Of a stretch of 64,000 bases of DNA, positions 46,971 through 57,939 are shown piece after piece. The position numbers and the translations under genes are program-made. The stretch is from Mallotus nudiflorus (lineage: Eukaryota; Streptophyta; Magnoliopsida; Malpighiales; Euphorbiaceae). The notes beneath the pieces were generated by a model. The model did no database searches. It worked only from the letters and a program-made list of their open reading frames with translations, and had not been told where the DNA came from. Numbering within the stretch: the first letter of the stretch is position 1; each line of letters begins with the position of its first letter. The stretch is from positions 3,430,001 to 3,494,000 of the forward strand of contig CANTUR010000055.1 of NCBI GenBank assembly GCA_947683625.1. The letters are read 5' to 3'.

Positions 46971-47562
46971 CATTTTAATCTATTAGTTTATAGGTGCTTT
47001 TACTAAAATGCCCAAAAAATAGAGTGCATTAACAAAAAATGCCCCCTTTTCACATAATATTATCCTATCTTTTAAAATATTTTTTGCATCTTCTTCTTTG
47101 TGTATTTTTTTCCCGTTGTTGTTTCTTCTCTATGTTTTTTTTCCTTACTTTTTCTTTGTGCTTTTCATTTTCCGTTTCTCCACCCATCATCATTCTCCTA
47201 CTCCTCCTTTTTCTTCTTTCTCATCAAGTTTTACAAAAAGCATAACAATTTTGAAAGCCTCAGCTTTTTCTTAGAAGATTTGATGTCTCCATCGCCACCA
47301 GCACGACCATCTTAACTCTGCTCTATATTGAGAATGGGAGGGCAAGGGGTGTACTTAGCTATAAAAAGAGTCTCTGGTGAAATAAATTTGCATCATTTTG
47401 AATAATAACATTTATCTCCTAAATTTAATAGCATTTTGGGCTACATTATGATCAACAAAGATGTTGATTTTCTTCTTCTTCTTCTTCTTCTTCTTCTTCT
47501 TCTTCTTCTTCTTCTTCTTCTTCTTCTTCTTCTTTCCATTTGGTATTCTCTGTCTCTATCTT
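46971..47562. other. Non-coding flank with a CTT microsatellite
   Basis: AT- and pyrimidine-rich sequence with no gene recognised. A (ctt)n run of about 20 units lies at 47470-47532. The 47039-47315 frames are by-products of pyrimidine-rich sequence (F, L, S and P only). Confidence 0.6.
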
Positions 47563-47567
47563 GTGTT
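47563..47567. other. Target-site duplication, left, of copia-C
   Basis: gtgtt, repeated exactly at 52090-52094 directly after the 3' LTR. Confidence 0.8.
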
Positions 47568-47702
47568 TGTTGAAAAGTAAACTTGATTTTTAAACTAAAA
47601 ATATATGTGTTTCTAAAAATAATGAAGTTACAATATATATATATATATATTTGTGTTTAGTTTTATTATTCTTTTATGCTTTATACTCTTTTGCCTTTGA
47701 CA
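47568..47702 (+). mobile_element. 5' LTR of copia-C, internally deleted
   Basis: 135 bp from tgttgaaaagtaaactt to tttgcctttgaca. Both termini match the 3' LTR (51706-52089, 384 bp), but the middle is missing: about 200 bp including gaaaatggtttttaacc and the transcribed leader region are absent here. A short (at)n run remains in the middle. Loss of U3/R sequence probably removes its promoter. Confidence 0.8.
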
Positions 47703-47704
47703 AA

Positions 47705-47721
47705 GTGGTATTAGAGCTTTA
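47705..47721 (+). promoter_or_regulatory. Primer-binding site of copia-C
   Basis: gtggtattagagcttta lies 2 bp after the LTR end; tggtattagagc differs from the initiator-tRNA-Met site tggtatcagagc by one C-to-T change. Confidence 0.75.
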
Positions 47722-47741
47722 CATTTTAACAGTGACAAAAG

Positions 47742-48671
47742 ATGGCTAGTGGGATAGCTCCATTGCAACTCCCTCATCTTACCAAAGACAACTATGACAG
47801 TTGGTCCATTAGGATCAAAGCTATTTTAGGTTCACAAGATGCTTGGGTTGTTGTGGAAATAGGATATGAGGCACCAACTGATGAATCTTCTTTGAATTAA
47901 AATCAAATAAGACTTTTGCAAAAAGTACGCAAGAAAGATCAACAAGCTCTTTCTATTATTCACTTATGTTTGGATGAAAGCATGTTTGAAAAGGTTTCTT
48001 GTCCAACCACCGCCAAGGAAGCCTAGGAAATTTTATAAAATTATTAGAAAGGTGTAGAACGAGTCAAGAAAGTTCATCTTCAAACTCTCCAAGGAGAATT
48101 TAAATCTCTCTAAATGAATGATAAAGAATATATCACTCGTTTATTATCAATCACCAATCAACTAAAAAGATATAGAGAGAAGGAGTTAAATGATACATGC
48201 ATAATAGAAAAAATACTTCGTTCCTTGCATCCAAAATATGATCATATTATGGTGGCCATTAAGGAATCCAAAGACCTAGAGTCTATAAAGGTTGATGAAC
48301 TTATGGGCTCATTACAAGCCTATAAAGAAAGACCTATTAAAAGAAATAAAGAAGTTGTTGAACAAGTGTTACAGAGTAAGATTATTATAAAGAAAGATGA
48401 AAATTTTGATAATAAGAGAAACCAAAGAGGATCTGGTAGAGGCAGATGTTGAAGTAGAGGGCAAGGTGGAAGAGGAAGTTATATGCAATCACAACATATA
48501 GAAAGAAATCAAAGTTCTCACCCCACAAGAGGACGTAAAAGAGGGAATTGCATGAGATCATCTTATGAAAAATCTCAAATTCAATGTTATATTTGCAATA
48601 AGTTTGGTCATTATGCTTTTGAATGTAGAAATAAAACTTGTCAAGTGCAGGAGACAATCCATGTTACATAG
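47742..48671 (+). pseudogene. Copia-C gag
   Basis: Starts MASGIAPLQLPHLTKDNYDS at ATG 47742 and continues WSIRIKAILGSQDAWVV, LQKVRKKDQQALSIIHLCLD, KVHLQTLQGEFKSL, then the open stretch 48114-48452 with YITRLLSITNQLKRYREKEL, IEKILRSLHPKYDHIMVAIK and DELMGSLQAYKE. A zinc knuckle CYICNKFGHYAFEC (48585-48626) follows an RGR-rich linker. Stops replace tryptophan or glutamine codons at about 47898, 48024, 48036, 48111 and 48450. Gag forms the particle and binds RNA. The family resembles Tork/TNT1-like copia gags; clade not assigned. Confidence 0.85.
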
Positions 48672-49058
48672 GATATTAATGAAGAAGAAGTTTTATTATT
48701 GATGGCTTATCAGGATGATAATGAACCAAAAGCAAGTATGTAGCATTTAGATACTAGAGCCAGCAATCACATGACTAGTAATAAGTATTTATTCTTGGAG
48801 ATTGATGAATCAATAAAAGGAATAATAACTTTTGGAGATGGAATAAAAGTTTTAGTGGAAGGCAAAGGTAAAATTCTTATTTGCCTCAAAGATGACAGTC
48901 ATCATTTCATTAATGAAGTTTCTTATGTGCCAAAATTAAAAAGCAATATGTTGAGTTTGGGTCAATTTCTTGAAAAGCATTATGAAATTACATTAAAGAA
49001 CAAGACATGCACTATCAGGGATGCTAAAAATAACTTAATAGTAAATTATTTTTATTGA
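48672..49058 (+). pseudogene. Copia-C protease
   Basis: The retroviral aspartic protease region reads HLDTRASNHMTSNKYLF, where the usual DTGAS motif is DTRAS (glycine to arginine). It continues ITFGDGIKVLVEGKGKILI, SYVPKLKSNMLSLGQFLEK, and stops at 49056-49058. The glycine loss in the active-site loop would inactivate it. A stop (TAG, about 48743) precedes the motif. Confidence 0.8.
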
Positions 49059-49976
49059 ACATTCAAAGTAATAATGAAAGTTGCTTGAATGCTTCAATAA
49101 AAGATGTTTCATGTTTACGGAATTTAAGGTATGGACATATTAATTTTGATAATTTAAACAAGCTTGCAAATGAAGAAATTGTGAAAGGATTGCCTTACAT
49201 TAACAATCCCCATTAGTAATGTGAAGGATGTCTTATTGGAAAACATGCTAAGAAACGTTTTCCATAAGAAGCTACTTCACGAGCCACCAAACCTCTCAAG
49301 CTCATCCATGCAGACATATGTGGGCCAATAAATCCAAGTTCTTTTGGTAAAAATAAATATTTTCTTCTTTTTATTGATGATTATAGCTGTAAAACTTAGG
49401 TTTATTTCTTAAAAGAAAAATCAAAAGCATTTGGTGCATTTAAAAAATTCAAAGTACTAGTAGAAAAGGAAAGTGGCTATCAAATTAAGGCCATAAGAAC
49501 AAACAGGGGAGGCAACTTCACATCGAAAGAGTTCAATGAATTTTGTGAAGATAATGGAATCCAATGTCTTGCCAAGGTCACCTCAACAAAATGGAGTTAT
49601 AGAAAGGAAAAATAGAACCATTCTCGAAATGTCAAGAAGTATCTTAAAGTTTAAAAACATGCCAAAAGAATTTTGGGCTCAAGTTGTTGATTGTGCAATG
49701 TACCTTACCAATCGAAGTCCTACAAAAAGTGTGATGAATAAAACTCCTTTAGAAATATGGAATGGAAGAAAGCCGAATGCCAATCACCTTAAAGGTTTTG
49801 GAAGCACTGCCTATGTACATGTTCCATATCAAATTCACACTAAGCTTGATGAAAAAAGTGAAATATATGTCTTCATTGGCTATGAAAAAAACTCCAAAGA
49901 GTATAAACTTTATAATCCAACAACAGGAAAGACTATCGTCAACAGAGATATAAAATTTGATGAAGAGACTTCCTAG
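49059..49976 (+). pseudogene. Copia-C integrase
   Basis: The zinc-binding start reads RYGHINFDNLNKLANEEI, then a decayed CEGCLIGKHAKKRFP. The core carries KLIHADICGPINPSSFGKNK, FLLFIDDYS, and RTNRGGNFTSKEFNEFCEDN where the second catalytic Asp (usually SDNGGEF or SDRGGEF) reads TNRGG. A frameshift near 49555 leads into LPRSPQQNGVIERKNRTILE with the catalytic Glu, then EFWAQVVDCAMYLTNRSPTK, TPLEIWNGRKPNANHLKGFG and YKLYNPTTGKTIVNRDIKFD. Integrase would insert the cDNA. The first catalytic D (HADICGP) is retained, and the second is changed to N. Confidence 0.85.
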
Positions 49977-51698
49977 GACTTGAGCATCGACAAGGAAGAG
50001 ACGTATAATTTTCTTCAAATTTTTAAAGAAAATGAAGATCAACCAAGTCAAAATTCAATAGCAGTACAAATAGAAGATTTCCTATAACAAACTCAGATGA
50101 AAGAACTCCTAAAATAAGGACTTTGGATGAAATTTATGCAGTTACACAAAATCTGAATGATGAGGTGACTTAATTTTATGTACTTGCTGATTGTGAACCA
50201 GTTATTTTTAAAGAATCTACTCAAAATAAAAAATGGAGAAGTGTAATGGATGAAGAAATTAAGGTGATCGAGAAAAATAAGACTTTAGAGCTCATAACAT
50301 TACCAAGAGGTCATAGACCAATTGGTGTCAAATGGGTCTATAAAATCAAGAAAAATGCAAATGGAGAAGTGGAAAGGTACAAGGCCAGACAAGTTGCGAA
50401 AGGCTATAGTCAAAAAGCTAGAATTGACTATAATGAGGTATTTGCTCCTATTGCTCTCTTAGATACAGCTCAAAATAAATGGAAGATCTTTCAAATGGAT
50501 GTCAAGTCTGCATTCTTGAATGGCTATCTAGAAGAAGATGTCTATATAGAACAACCACCAGGTTATATTAAAACACAAGATAAAGATCAAGCTTTAAAAT
50601 TGAAGAAGGCTCTATACGAATTAAAACAAGCTCCAAGAGCATGGTATAACATAATTGACCAATACTTTCAATAAAATAATTTTTCAAAATGTCCACATGA
50701 ACATGCTCTCTATATAAAAATTTTGGTGAAGATATGTTAATTATATACTTGTACATAGATGATTTAATCTTTATTGGCAATAATCAAATATTATTTGAAG
50801 ACTTCAAAAAGGCTATGGCAAAAGAATTTGAGATAACTGACATTGGTTTAATGACTTACTACTTTGGAATTGAAGTAATGCAACAAGAAGATGGCATCTT
50901 TATATCGCAGGAGAATTATGCAAAGGAAACACTCAAGAAATTTAAAATGGAAGACTGCAAACTAGTTAACACACCTGTAGAATGTGGAATCAAGCTATCC
51001 AAGCAAAATGAAGGAGAAAATGTAAATCCAACTTATTTCAAGAGTCTAGTTGGAAGCTTAAGGTATCTTACATGCACAAGACCATATATTATTTTTGGAG
51101 TGGGCTTAATAAGTCACTACATGGAGACTCCAACAACATCATATTTAAAAATTGCTAAAAGAATTCTTCATTACATTAAAGGCACACTTGACTATGGACT
51201 TCTCTACACTCACTCTCAAAATTTCAAACTTATAGGATTCAGTGATAATGACTGGGCTAGTGATATCAACGATAGAAAAAGCACTATAGGATTTTTATTT
51301 TATATGGAAGATACAACTTTCACTTGGAGTTCAAAGAAGCATCCTATTATTACTTTATCTATTTGTGAAAATGAATATATGGCTATAACTACTTGTGTAT
51401 GTCATGCATTGTGGTTGAGGAGTTGTTAAGGGAGCTTGGTATTTCTCAAAAGGAAGCGATAGAAATTTATGTAGATAACAAGTCAACTATGGCTTTGGCA
51501 AAAAATCTTGTCTTTCATGAACGAAGCAAACATATTAATACTCGCTATTATTTCATTAGAGAGTGCATTGCTATGAAGGATGTTGAAGTAAAATTCACAA
51601 GATCTAAAGATCAAGTTGCATATATTTTCACCAAGTCGTTAAAACATGAGACATTTATCAAGCTAAGAATTTTACTCGGAGTAACAAATCAAGTTTAA
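49977..51698 (+). pseudogene. Copia-C reverse transcriptase and RNase H
   Basis: RT is in two open pieces. The first (50246-50674) has MDEEIKVIEKNKTLELITLP, IGVKWVYKIKKNANGEVERY, VAKGYSQKARIDYNEVFAPI and then ALLDTAQNKWKIFQMDVKSA, where about nine residues are missing compared with relatives (an in-frame deletion). After a frame break the second (50734-51429) has IIYLYIDDLIFIGNN, whose catalytic YIDD is kept, plus LMTYYFGIEVMQQEDGIFIS and LVGSLRYLTCTRPYIIFGVG. RNase H follows as SDNDWASDINDRKSTIGFLF, then a shift at about 51425 into VDNKSTMALAKNLVFHERSK, HINTRYYFIRECIAMKDVEV and IFTKSL, stop 51696-51698. Non-functional. Confidence 0.88.
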
Positions 51699-51705
51699 GG
51701 GAGGA
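51697..51705 (+). promoter_or_regulatory. Polypurine tract of copia-C
   Basis: aagggagga overlaps the pol stop and abuts the 3' LTR start. Confidence 0.75.
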
Positions 51706-51724
51706 TGTTGAAAAGTAAACTTAG

Positions 51725-51800
<76 letters not shown>

Positions 51801-52089
51801 CACTAAATAAAGTTGTTTAAACAAATTAAATAAAAATCATTCATTTCATAGAAAATGGTTTTTAACCATTCTTTGTAAAATCTAAAAATAGACATGTATT
51901 GTATACATAAGTATAAGAAGAAGAGAAGAATTGTACGAGAGAAAAATACAAGTCTTTTGAAAGTGTAAAGGGCCTATTGTCCCTTAGAGAGAATTTGTGT
52001 ATTTGAATATTCTGATATATATATATATATATATATATATTGTTCAATTCTATTATTTTCTTGTGCTTTATACTCTTTTACCTCCAACA
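51706..52089 (+). mobile_element. 3' LTR of copia-C
   Basis: 384 bp from tgttgaaaagtaaactt to tttacctccaaca, with a long (at)n run at about 51725-51799 and another at about 52015-52040. It is followed by the target duplication gtgtt (52090-52094), which merges into a tgtttg-repeat flank. Confidence 0.85.
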
Positions 52090-52094
52090 GTGTT

Positions 52095-53940
52095 TGTGTT
52101 TGTGTTTATGTTTGTGTTTGTATTTGTAATTGTGTATAAGAATCAATCTTTAATTACATTATTACACATTATTTTTTGGATTGGATTGCATATATAATGA
52201 ACTGCCTTTTTCATTGCATCGCTCCAAATTAACTACTCCTTTCTAATTGTAGTTTTCAATTCCTCTTTTATTGCTTTCTTTTCTATTTTTTTTAAACATG
52301 GCATTTCTTTCTCTTTTTTTTTTAATTTTATTTTGATCATTCTCAAAATTTGTAATTTTTTTTATTAATTTCTGGATTAATAAAGCAATAAGTCTTGGAA
52401 TATTCTTTTTTACAGCATAAGATATGAATTTTCTAAAACCATTTAAGCTCCAGCAGTTGTGAATCTTAAATGAAAACAAGAAAATCATTTTCACATCTGG
52501 ATGCATTTCATCCCCAATCCAATGAACTGCACGCACTATGCATTTTCTTTTATCTATCACAAATTATTCAATCCAATCCTACAATTACTTTTTCCTAGGA
52601 TTTTTGCTGAGAATTTGGTATTGAGATTAATGGAGGATCCAAAGGAGAGAGACTAGAAATTTAGGAAACACTTCTACTTTCTTTTGACAGGACAAATTTC
52701 ACCTCTCTCCTTGTCATGCTCTGTTCTAAACCAAAGTTTGCATTCTTTTCAAGAAGAAAGTGCTTTTTTTTTATTCTTGTTGTTCTGTTTGTTTTTGTCT
52801 ATTTTTCTTGGAAGTTTCAGGAAAATTTTCCTTTACATACTCCAAAATGTAAACTTTATTCAAACAAAAGTGAGGTTTATAGTAGTGGTTTCTATGGTGT
52901 TTGGAAGTTTCTCTTCACTCAGTGGGAAAATGCAATTGGTATAGTTAATTGGTCTCTGCAATTTCTAGTGAAAAAGTTTGTTTGTTTGTTTTTTTTTATT
53001 AGTTCTTGCCTTGTTAGGACATGCTCTTGTTTACATACTAAAACATGGAGTTTATTTTATGAATTGGGTATCTTTTCTTCACTTAAGAGTGGGCAATGGT
53101 ACAACATCTAAATCTATGCCATGTGGGTATGGATTTTAATTAATTAATTAAGGTTTTGTTTTTATTCTTGCTTTATTGGAATAAATAAGCTTGTAACTCC
53201 CTTTTTTTTTTGTTGGCAAGTTCTAAATGGAGTTGCATTATGAATTTATCGTCATATAGAGTTGGGAATGCTCCTAGAGATAAAGAGCATCCATATGGTT
53301 ACTTATCATAAATTTGTACCTACTCCTTTAATCTATTTCCTTTGTGCATGAGATATCATTTTGAGTTAGTATTATAAATATACTCCATTTTGATATTATT
53401 GCAGCCATGGATGTAATAATATTTGAATTAGATTGAGAGTTCCTTGTGTAATTCTTTTATTTTTTTACTCGTGCCATGGAAAATTTGAATCTTTAGGAGC
53501 CCTTGTGTCCTTCTATTATTATTGTTTTTTTTTTATATTCTGTCTTTATTTTTTATATTACAAAGTGTTATTCATTTGATGTCGGGAAGGCAAATTTTCC
53601 ATTATTTGAAATATTTTTTGTATACTTTTAATTTATTTTTTGTATATTTTTACTAATAGCATTTTGGGTGCAAAAGAGATGCTTCATTTCTTGGCATCTA
53701 AAGATGATGATACAAGTATCGTCACTTGTTTAGTTTCCAATAAATATAAAAATAAATAGTATACAATAAATATATTATTCGTATATTATACGAATAGTTT
53801 TCCAATTGTTTTAAAAATTAATTAAAATTATTAATTAAAATTTTTGTTTAACAATAAGCTTAAGAAGTAACAAATAATGATACTTAAAAGCAGTATATTT
53901 TCTTAATATTATTCATATATGATACAATTAATATAGTATA
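52095..53940. other. Stretch without a recognised gene
   Basis: A tgtttg-type repeat (52090-52130) is followed by T-rich sequence. The open frames at 52243-52560 (minus, contains AVHWIGDEMHPDVKMI), 52684-52944 and 52716-53111 (plus, Phe-rich) match no family I know and have no clear gene context. A weak internal duplication is visible between about 52840-52930 and 53030-53100 (acatactccaaaatgtaaac / acatactaaaacatggag). I would not annotate a gene here without transcript data. Confidence 0.4.
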
Positions 53941-53944
53941 ATAT

Positions 53945-54090
53945 CCAAATAATATAAGTATCTAAAACTCAAAACAATATCTAAAAATTGAAAAACAGTA
54001 TCTAAAACTCATAAATACAGTATACTATCTAAATATTATTTATATCTGAAACTCGAAATAATGTCAAAAACTCAAAACAGTATATGAATA
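53945..54090. repeat. Degenerate short tandem repeat (about 20 bp)
   Basis: Six or so imperfect units built on atctaaaactcaaaacagt, with variants such as atctgaaactcgaaataat. AT-rich and non-coding. Confidence 0.6.
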
Positions 54091-54480
54091 TGATAATTTG
54101 AGTAAGTATATATTGTTAGAAAAATTATCAAAAAAATAGTTGACCTTGAGTAATAAATTTCAAATATAATTATATTCAATTAATTAAAATAAATATATAA
54201 AAATAATTGATATATGCATATCAATTGATTTGAATCCAAGTGCCCATCTTTTTTTCAAATGCATGAAACTTGAAAATATTATTCATCTATTTCTATTTTA
54301 TTATTTGTATATTTTAATTTATTTTCAATGAATAAAATTTTATATATATATATATATATATCAAAGTATTTTCCTAGGATATCTGAAACTTTTTTAATTA
54401 TTTTTTAAAACTAATACGAGTTATATAATTTAAATATGTTAATTATAATCTCTAAAATAGAGCAAACCACCTATATATAT

Positions 54481-54890
54481 TAAAAAAAAAAACACTAAGA
54501 ATAAAAAATAAAAAAATAAGGAAAACATAAAAAAAAATTGAAAAAATTAAGGACAATTGAAAATAAGGAAAAATTAAAAAGAGAGAAAATTAAAAAATAA
54601 ATATAAGGATAAAATAAAAAGGAAATATACGGATAGCAGAGAATAAGGAAAAAATAAAAAATAAAGATAATAGGAAATAAGAAAAAACTAAATTAAAAAA
54701 AGAGTGAGAAATAAAGAGAAAAAATAATAATAATAAGAGATGGAAAGGAAAATAGAAAATAAAAAAGGAAAACATAAGGAGAAAATAAAAATAAAAAAAC
54801 AAAAGAAATACAAATGAAAAGATAATCAATTCAAACTAAAAGATTTCAAAACAAAAAAAGGGCAAAATTGAAAAAAAAAAAAGTATGGTT
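54481..54890. repeat. Purine-rich low-complexity tract
   Basis: The plus strand is nearly all A and G with sparse T (words such as aaataaggaaaa, gagaaaataaaaa). The minus-strand frames through it (Phe/Leu/Ser only) are compositional. An opposite-strand counterpart lies at 57940-58690. Confidence 0.8.
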
Positions 54891-55470
54891 GAAAATAGAA
54901 AGGGTAAGTATGTAATTAACAAAAAAGTCAAACATTTTAATATAAACCAGCCATAAAAGTGGCCAAATTTTATAATTTTCTTTAATTTATATTTGACAGT
55001 GAACTTTAATCTAATAATAAAAAGATCTCTCAAAGGTAAAAAAAAAAAAAGAAAGACTCCGATTTGAATTCCTATTTTCCTCACTATTCAAAAATTTTTT
55101 AGTTTATATTTCATTATATAAAGAGATTGATAAATTATTTTTTGATTAATAAGAAAAATCAAATTATCTAAATATATTTATGAATTACATATTAAAGAAT
55201 ATTATTTTTATAGGATGTGTAATAAAGACAGTTGCCTTTTGTATTAGAATATATATCAACAACGGTGTATTAGAATATTGGGATGGACTTGAATTTGAGA
55301 GCGATGAATGAGAAATATTTCCCAAAAACGTCAGTCATTGAATTAACAGTTCAATCTTTAAACATATACTTAAAATCCGTCCTACCGCTAACATATGGAA
55401 CAACTTGCTTAGTAACTGTTCCTTCCGTCTCTTCTCTCCCAACTCCACACTATAGCTGTAGCTACTCAAT
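54891..55470. other. AT-rich upstream region of the RING-H2 gene
   Basis: No gene seen. A TATA-like aatatatat at 55248-55256 lies about 220 bp before the RING ATG and could be its core promoter. A plus-strand frame from 55283 (83 codons) overlaps the RING start in another frame and has no recognisable domain, so I regard it as a shadow or an upstream frame. Promoter assignment is inference. Confidence 0.35.
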
Positions 55471-55871
55471 ATGGCCATTAGCAATACATGCTTCGCCCAT
55501 GATGAGCCTCTTTCTCTGCTCAATCAAAACATAGCTAATACTCTAAGTTTCGACCTCGACCAAGCTCTAACCTTGCAAGAAACAAATCTAACCCATCTAC
55601 ACAACACACCGACAGATGATAACACTCGGCAAGTAGTACTGGCAGTAGATGATCACCATAACCGTAATCATATGGCAACAACGGTGGCTACAGAATTCGA
55701 TGAAATGCTAATTTGTATCTTTTGCATGGAAGCTTTAGAATCAAGTACTGCAGGGGTCATGACAAGAAAATCCCATGTGGCCACGTGTACCATTCAGCCT
55801 GTATCTCCTCCTGGCTTTCTTACAGTAATTGCTGCCCTTTGTGCCGGTGCAACATCTCCGGCCAGGAGTGA
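55471..55871 (+). pseudogene. Small RING-H2 finger protein (putative E3 ubiquitin ligase) with one frameshift
   Basis: From ATG 55471 the frame reads MAISNTCFAHDEPLSLLNQN, an acidic, Gln/His/Thr-rich stretch, then FDEMLICIFCMEALES with the first two zinc ligands (codons 55714-55716 and 55723-55725). Around 55740-55757 the frame breaks. In the next frame KKIPCGHVYHSACISSWLSY then SNCCPLCRC supplies Cys3, His4, His5, Cys6, Cys7 and Cys8 (55776-55844), with stop TGA at 55869-55871. All eight ligands of a C3H2C3 RING-H2, the conserved Trp and the CPLC end are present. The shift equals a 1-base loss or 2-base gain. RING-H2 proteins recruit E2 enzymes for ubiquitin transfer. About 133 residues, intronless, no membrane segment. 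It is either a recent pseudogene or a good gene with a sequencing indel. Confidence 0.72.
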
Positions 55872-57420
55872 ATGGCCGGAGAATTCAGGCAATGGGTTGT
55901 AATTATTTTGGTGTATTTCTTAGCCGTTGAATAGTTACATATATTTTGATTGAAGTTTTCAGTTATGCTCATAATGTAATTGGGAGATGGAAACTATTTT
56001 CCAAGAGCTGTAGAAATTGTGGGCATGCAGGTCCCAATGCCGGTCTCTTTCTGTTTACAACTTTCCAATAAATCTATGGAAATTTTAGAAGGCAAAAACA
56101 AATTATGCCTGACAAGTCAAAAAATCAAAGTTTACTTTATGCTAATGGATATGACCAATTAATAGATATATTTAATTATGTTAAAATATAGTCAGATAAA
56201 TAATTTATTTATTTAGTTTAAATAAAATAAAATAAATTTTTAAATAATTTCGCTTCTATTAATTTTTAGAAAATTTGTTTAATTTATAATTTTTATTTTA
56301 TTAAATTTATTTATTTATTATTTGAATTATTTCATTTCATTTTATTTATATTTTAAAATAATTTGTTTTATCTATATTTATTTTAATTTACACTTTCATT
56401 CACCACTACTAATTTTTTGCTGAAATTGAGGGCGAGGCAAAAAAAAAAAAAAACTCTTAATCTATATATATTTTGAAAAAAAAAATTATATAATAAGCTA
56501 CTCAACCTTCCACCATTCACCACCTCTAGTTAAAAATGGAATTAATAAATCAAAATTTGTGCTAGTCCTCACGGTGGGCAAATTATATTATGCACCCATA
56601 TTCATAATGTATTATGTGCCTCTTTTTAGTTGTTTAATATTTCACACATATGTTTCCCTTCAAATCTCTAAGCGTTTTTTCTTTTTTCCTAGCGCACTTT
56701 TTTCTCTCCTCTCTTTGCGCATTTTTCTCTATTCTCATTCAAAGACAATAACCAAAGACAACAACCCCTAAAGTTGTGGTGTTTGCATAACCAAAGAAGA
56801 GCAACAACTTTTTTTGAATCTTCCTCCTTCTTCTCTAGCTTTTCTTTTTTTTTTTTTTTAATAAGAATCATATATTTTAATAAATAGACAAGAAAACAAG
56901 ATTTTATTCTTAATTTCAAGTTTTAATATCAAAATCATGGTTTTTTTAATTGATTTTTAGAGAGGGAACTTTTGCAATATTTCTTTTGTTGATTTTTTTT
57001 ATGTTTGTTTTGTTTGTTTTTAAAGTTGTAACTTCAAATATATTAATTTGTGCATATATATTCATTAGTTATAACCTGAAGGTTCATTTTTTTTATTGAT
57101 TTGAGGTTCATTATAATTTTAATATATTATCTGTCACATTTATTTGTCTAGGTTTTCTATTTAATGAATTTTATCTTATAAGCCTATATTATTTAAGTAA
57201 TAAATCTATAATATTTAATTAAAATAAAAATACAAGTTAAACTCTCTTTATTATAATTAAAAAAATAAATATTAAATAATTTTTTAATGAATTATTTTGA
57301 CTAAAATCATGAATAAAACATAAATTCAATCACTGTAATTAATAAAATAAAAAGAAAAAAATAATTTTTTTAATAAATAAAAAAATACTTTTTAATTTTT
57401 TAATGAGATTCAAAGTAAAC
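55872..57420. other. Downstream non-coding region
   Basis: No gene recognised. A poly(A)-signal-like aataaa at 56069-56074 could serve the RING-H2 gene. The rest is AT-rich, with A runs (56440-56460), T runs and a pyrimidine patch at 56680-56850. Confidence 0.45.
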
Positions 57421-57655
57421 CTGCAGGTGAAGATTAACGAACATATAGGTAAAGGTGCAGGAACCTATTGCAGGTTCATTGATTTTTACTTACATATTCA
57501 TTGAGGATCATTGAAAAGATTAGTATGAACCTACAAGTAAATGTCAATGAACCTGCAAATGAATGTCAATGAACCTACAATAAACGCATTGATTTTTACA
57601 TGTAGATTCAATGATATTCATTAAACATATAAATGAAGATCAATGAACCTACATA
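57421..57655. repeat. Degenerate repeat cluster with inverted arms
   Basis: Words tcaatgaacctgcaa and ttgcaggttcattga recur in both orientations. The 24-base arm at 57468-57491 pairs with 57535-57558, with two mismatches and a loop of about 43 bases. Further direct copies lie at about 57560-57580 and 57635-57655. Confidence 0.75.
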
Positions 57656-57939
57656 GTCTTGATCAGTTAATCTATTTTAATTTTTACAATTAAAAATAGA
57701 AGTTAACTAATTAAGAGGAAATTTGATGTGAAAAAAAAAAAACGCATTGTTCTTATCTCACACGTGTAATGACTCTTGATCCATATTACAAAATAATGAC
57801 ACTAAGCCATAAATTATGGCAAAGGCCGAAGGACATGAGTTGCCTAGTGCACTCCATCATGGCCTATATGGCAATTTATAAGGAGAAATTTTTAGACTTT
57901 TTTATTAAATGCATCTAATTTTCATTTATTACACTTTTA

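Noticed and set aside
52716..53111. 131-codon plus-strand frame as a possible gene
   Set aside because: It is Phe-, Lys- and Ser-rich with no motif I recognise, overlaps a second frame of similar quality, and its DNA shows an internal duplication typical of non-coding sequence.
55283..55534. 83-codon frame upstream of and overlapping the RING-H2 start
   Set aside because: It has no recognisable domain and ends in another frame; the RING-H2 frame explains the same DNA better. It could at most be an upstream frame.
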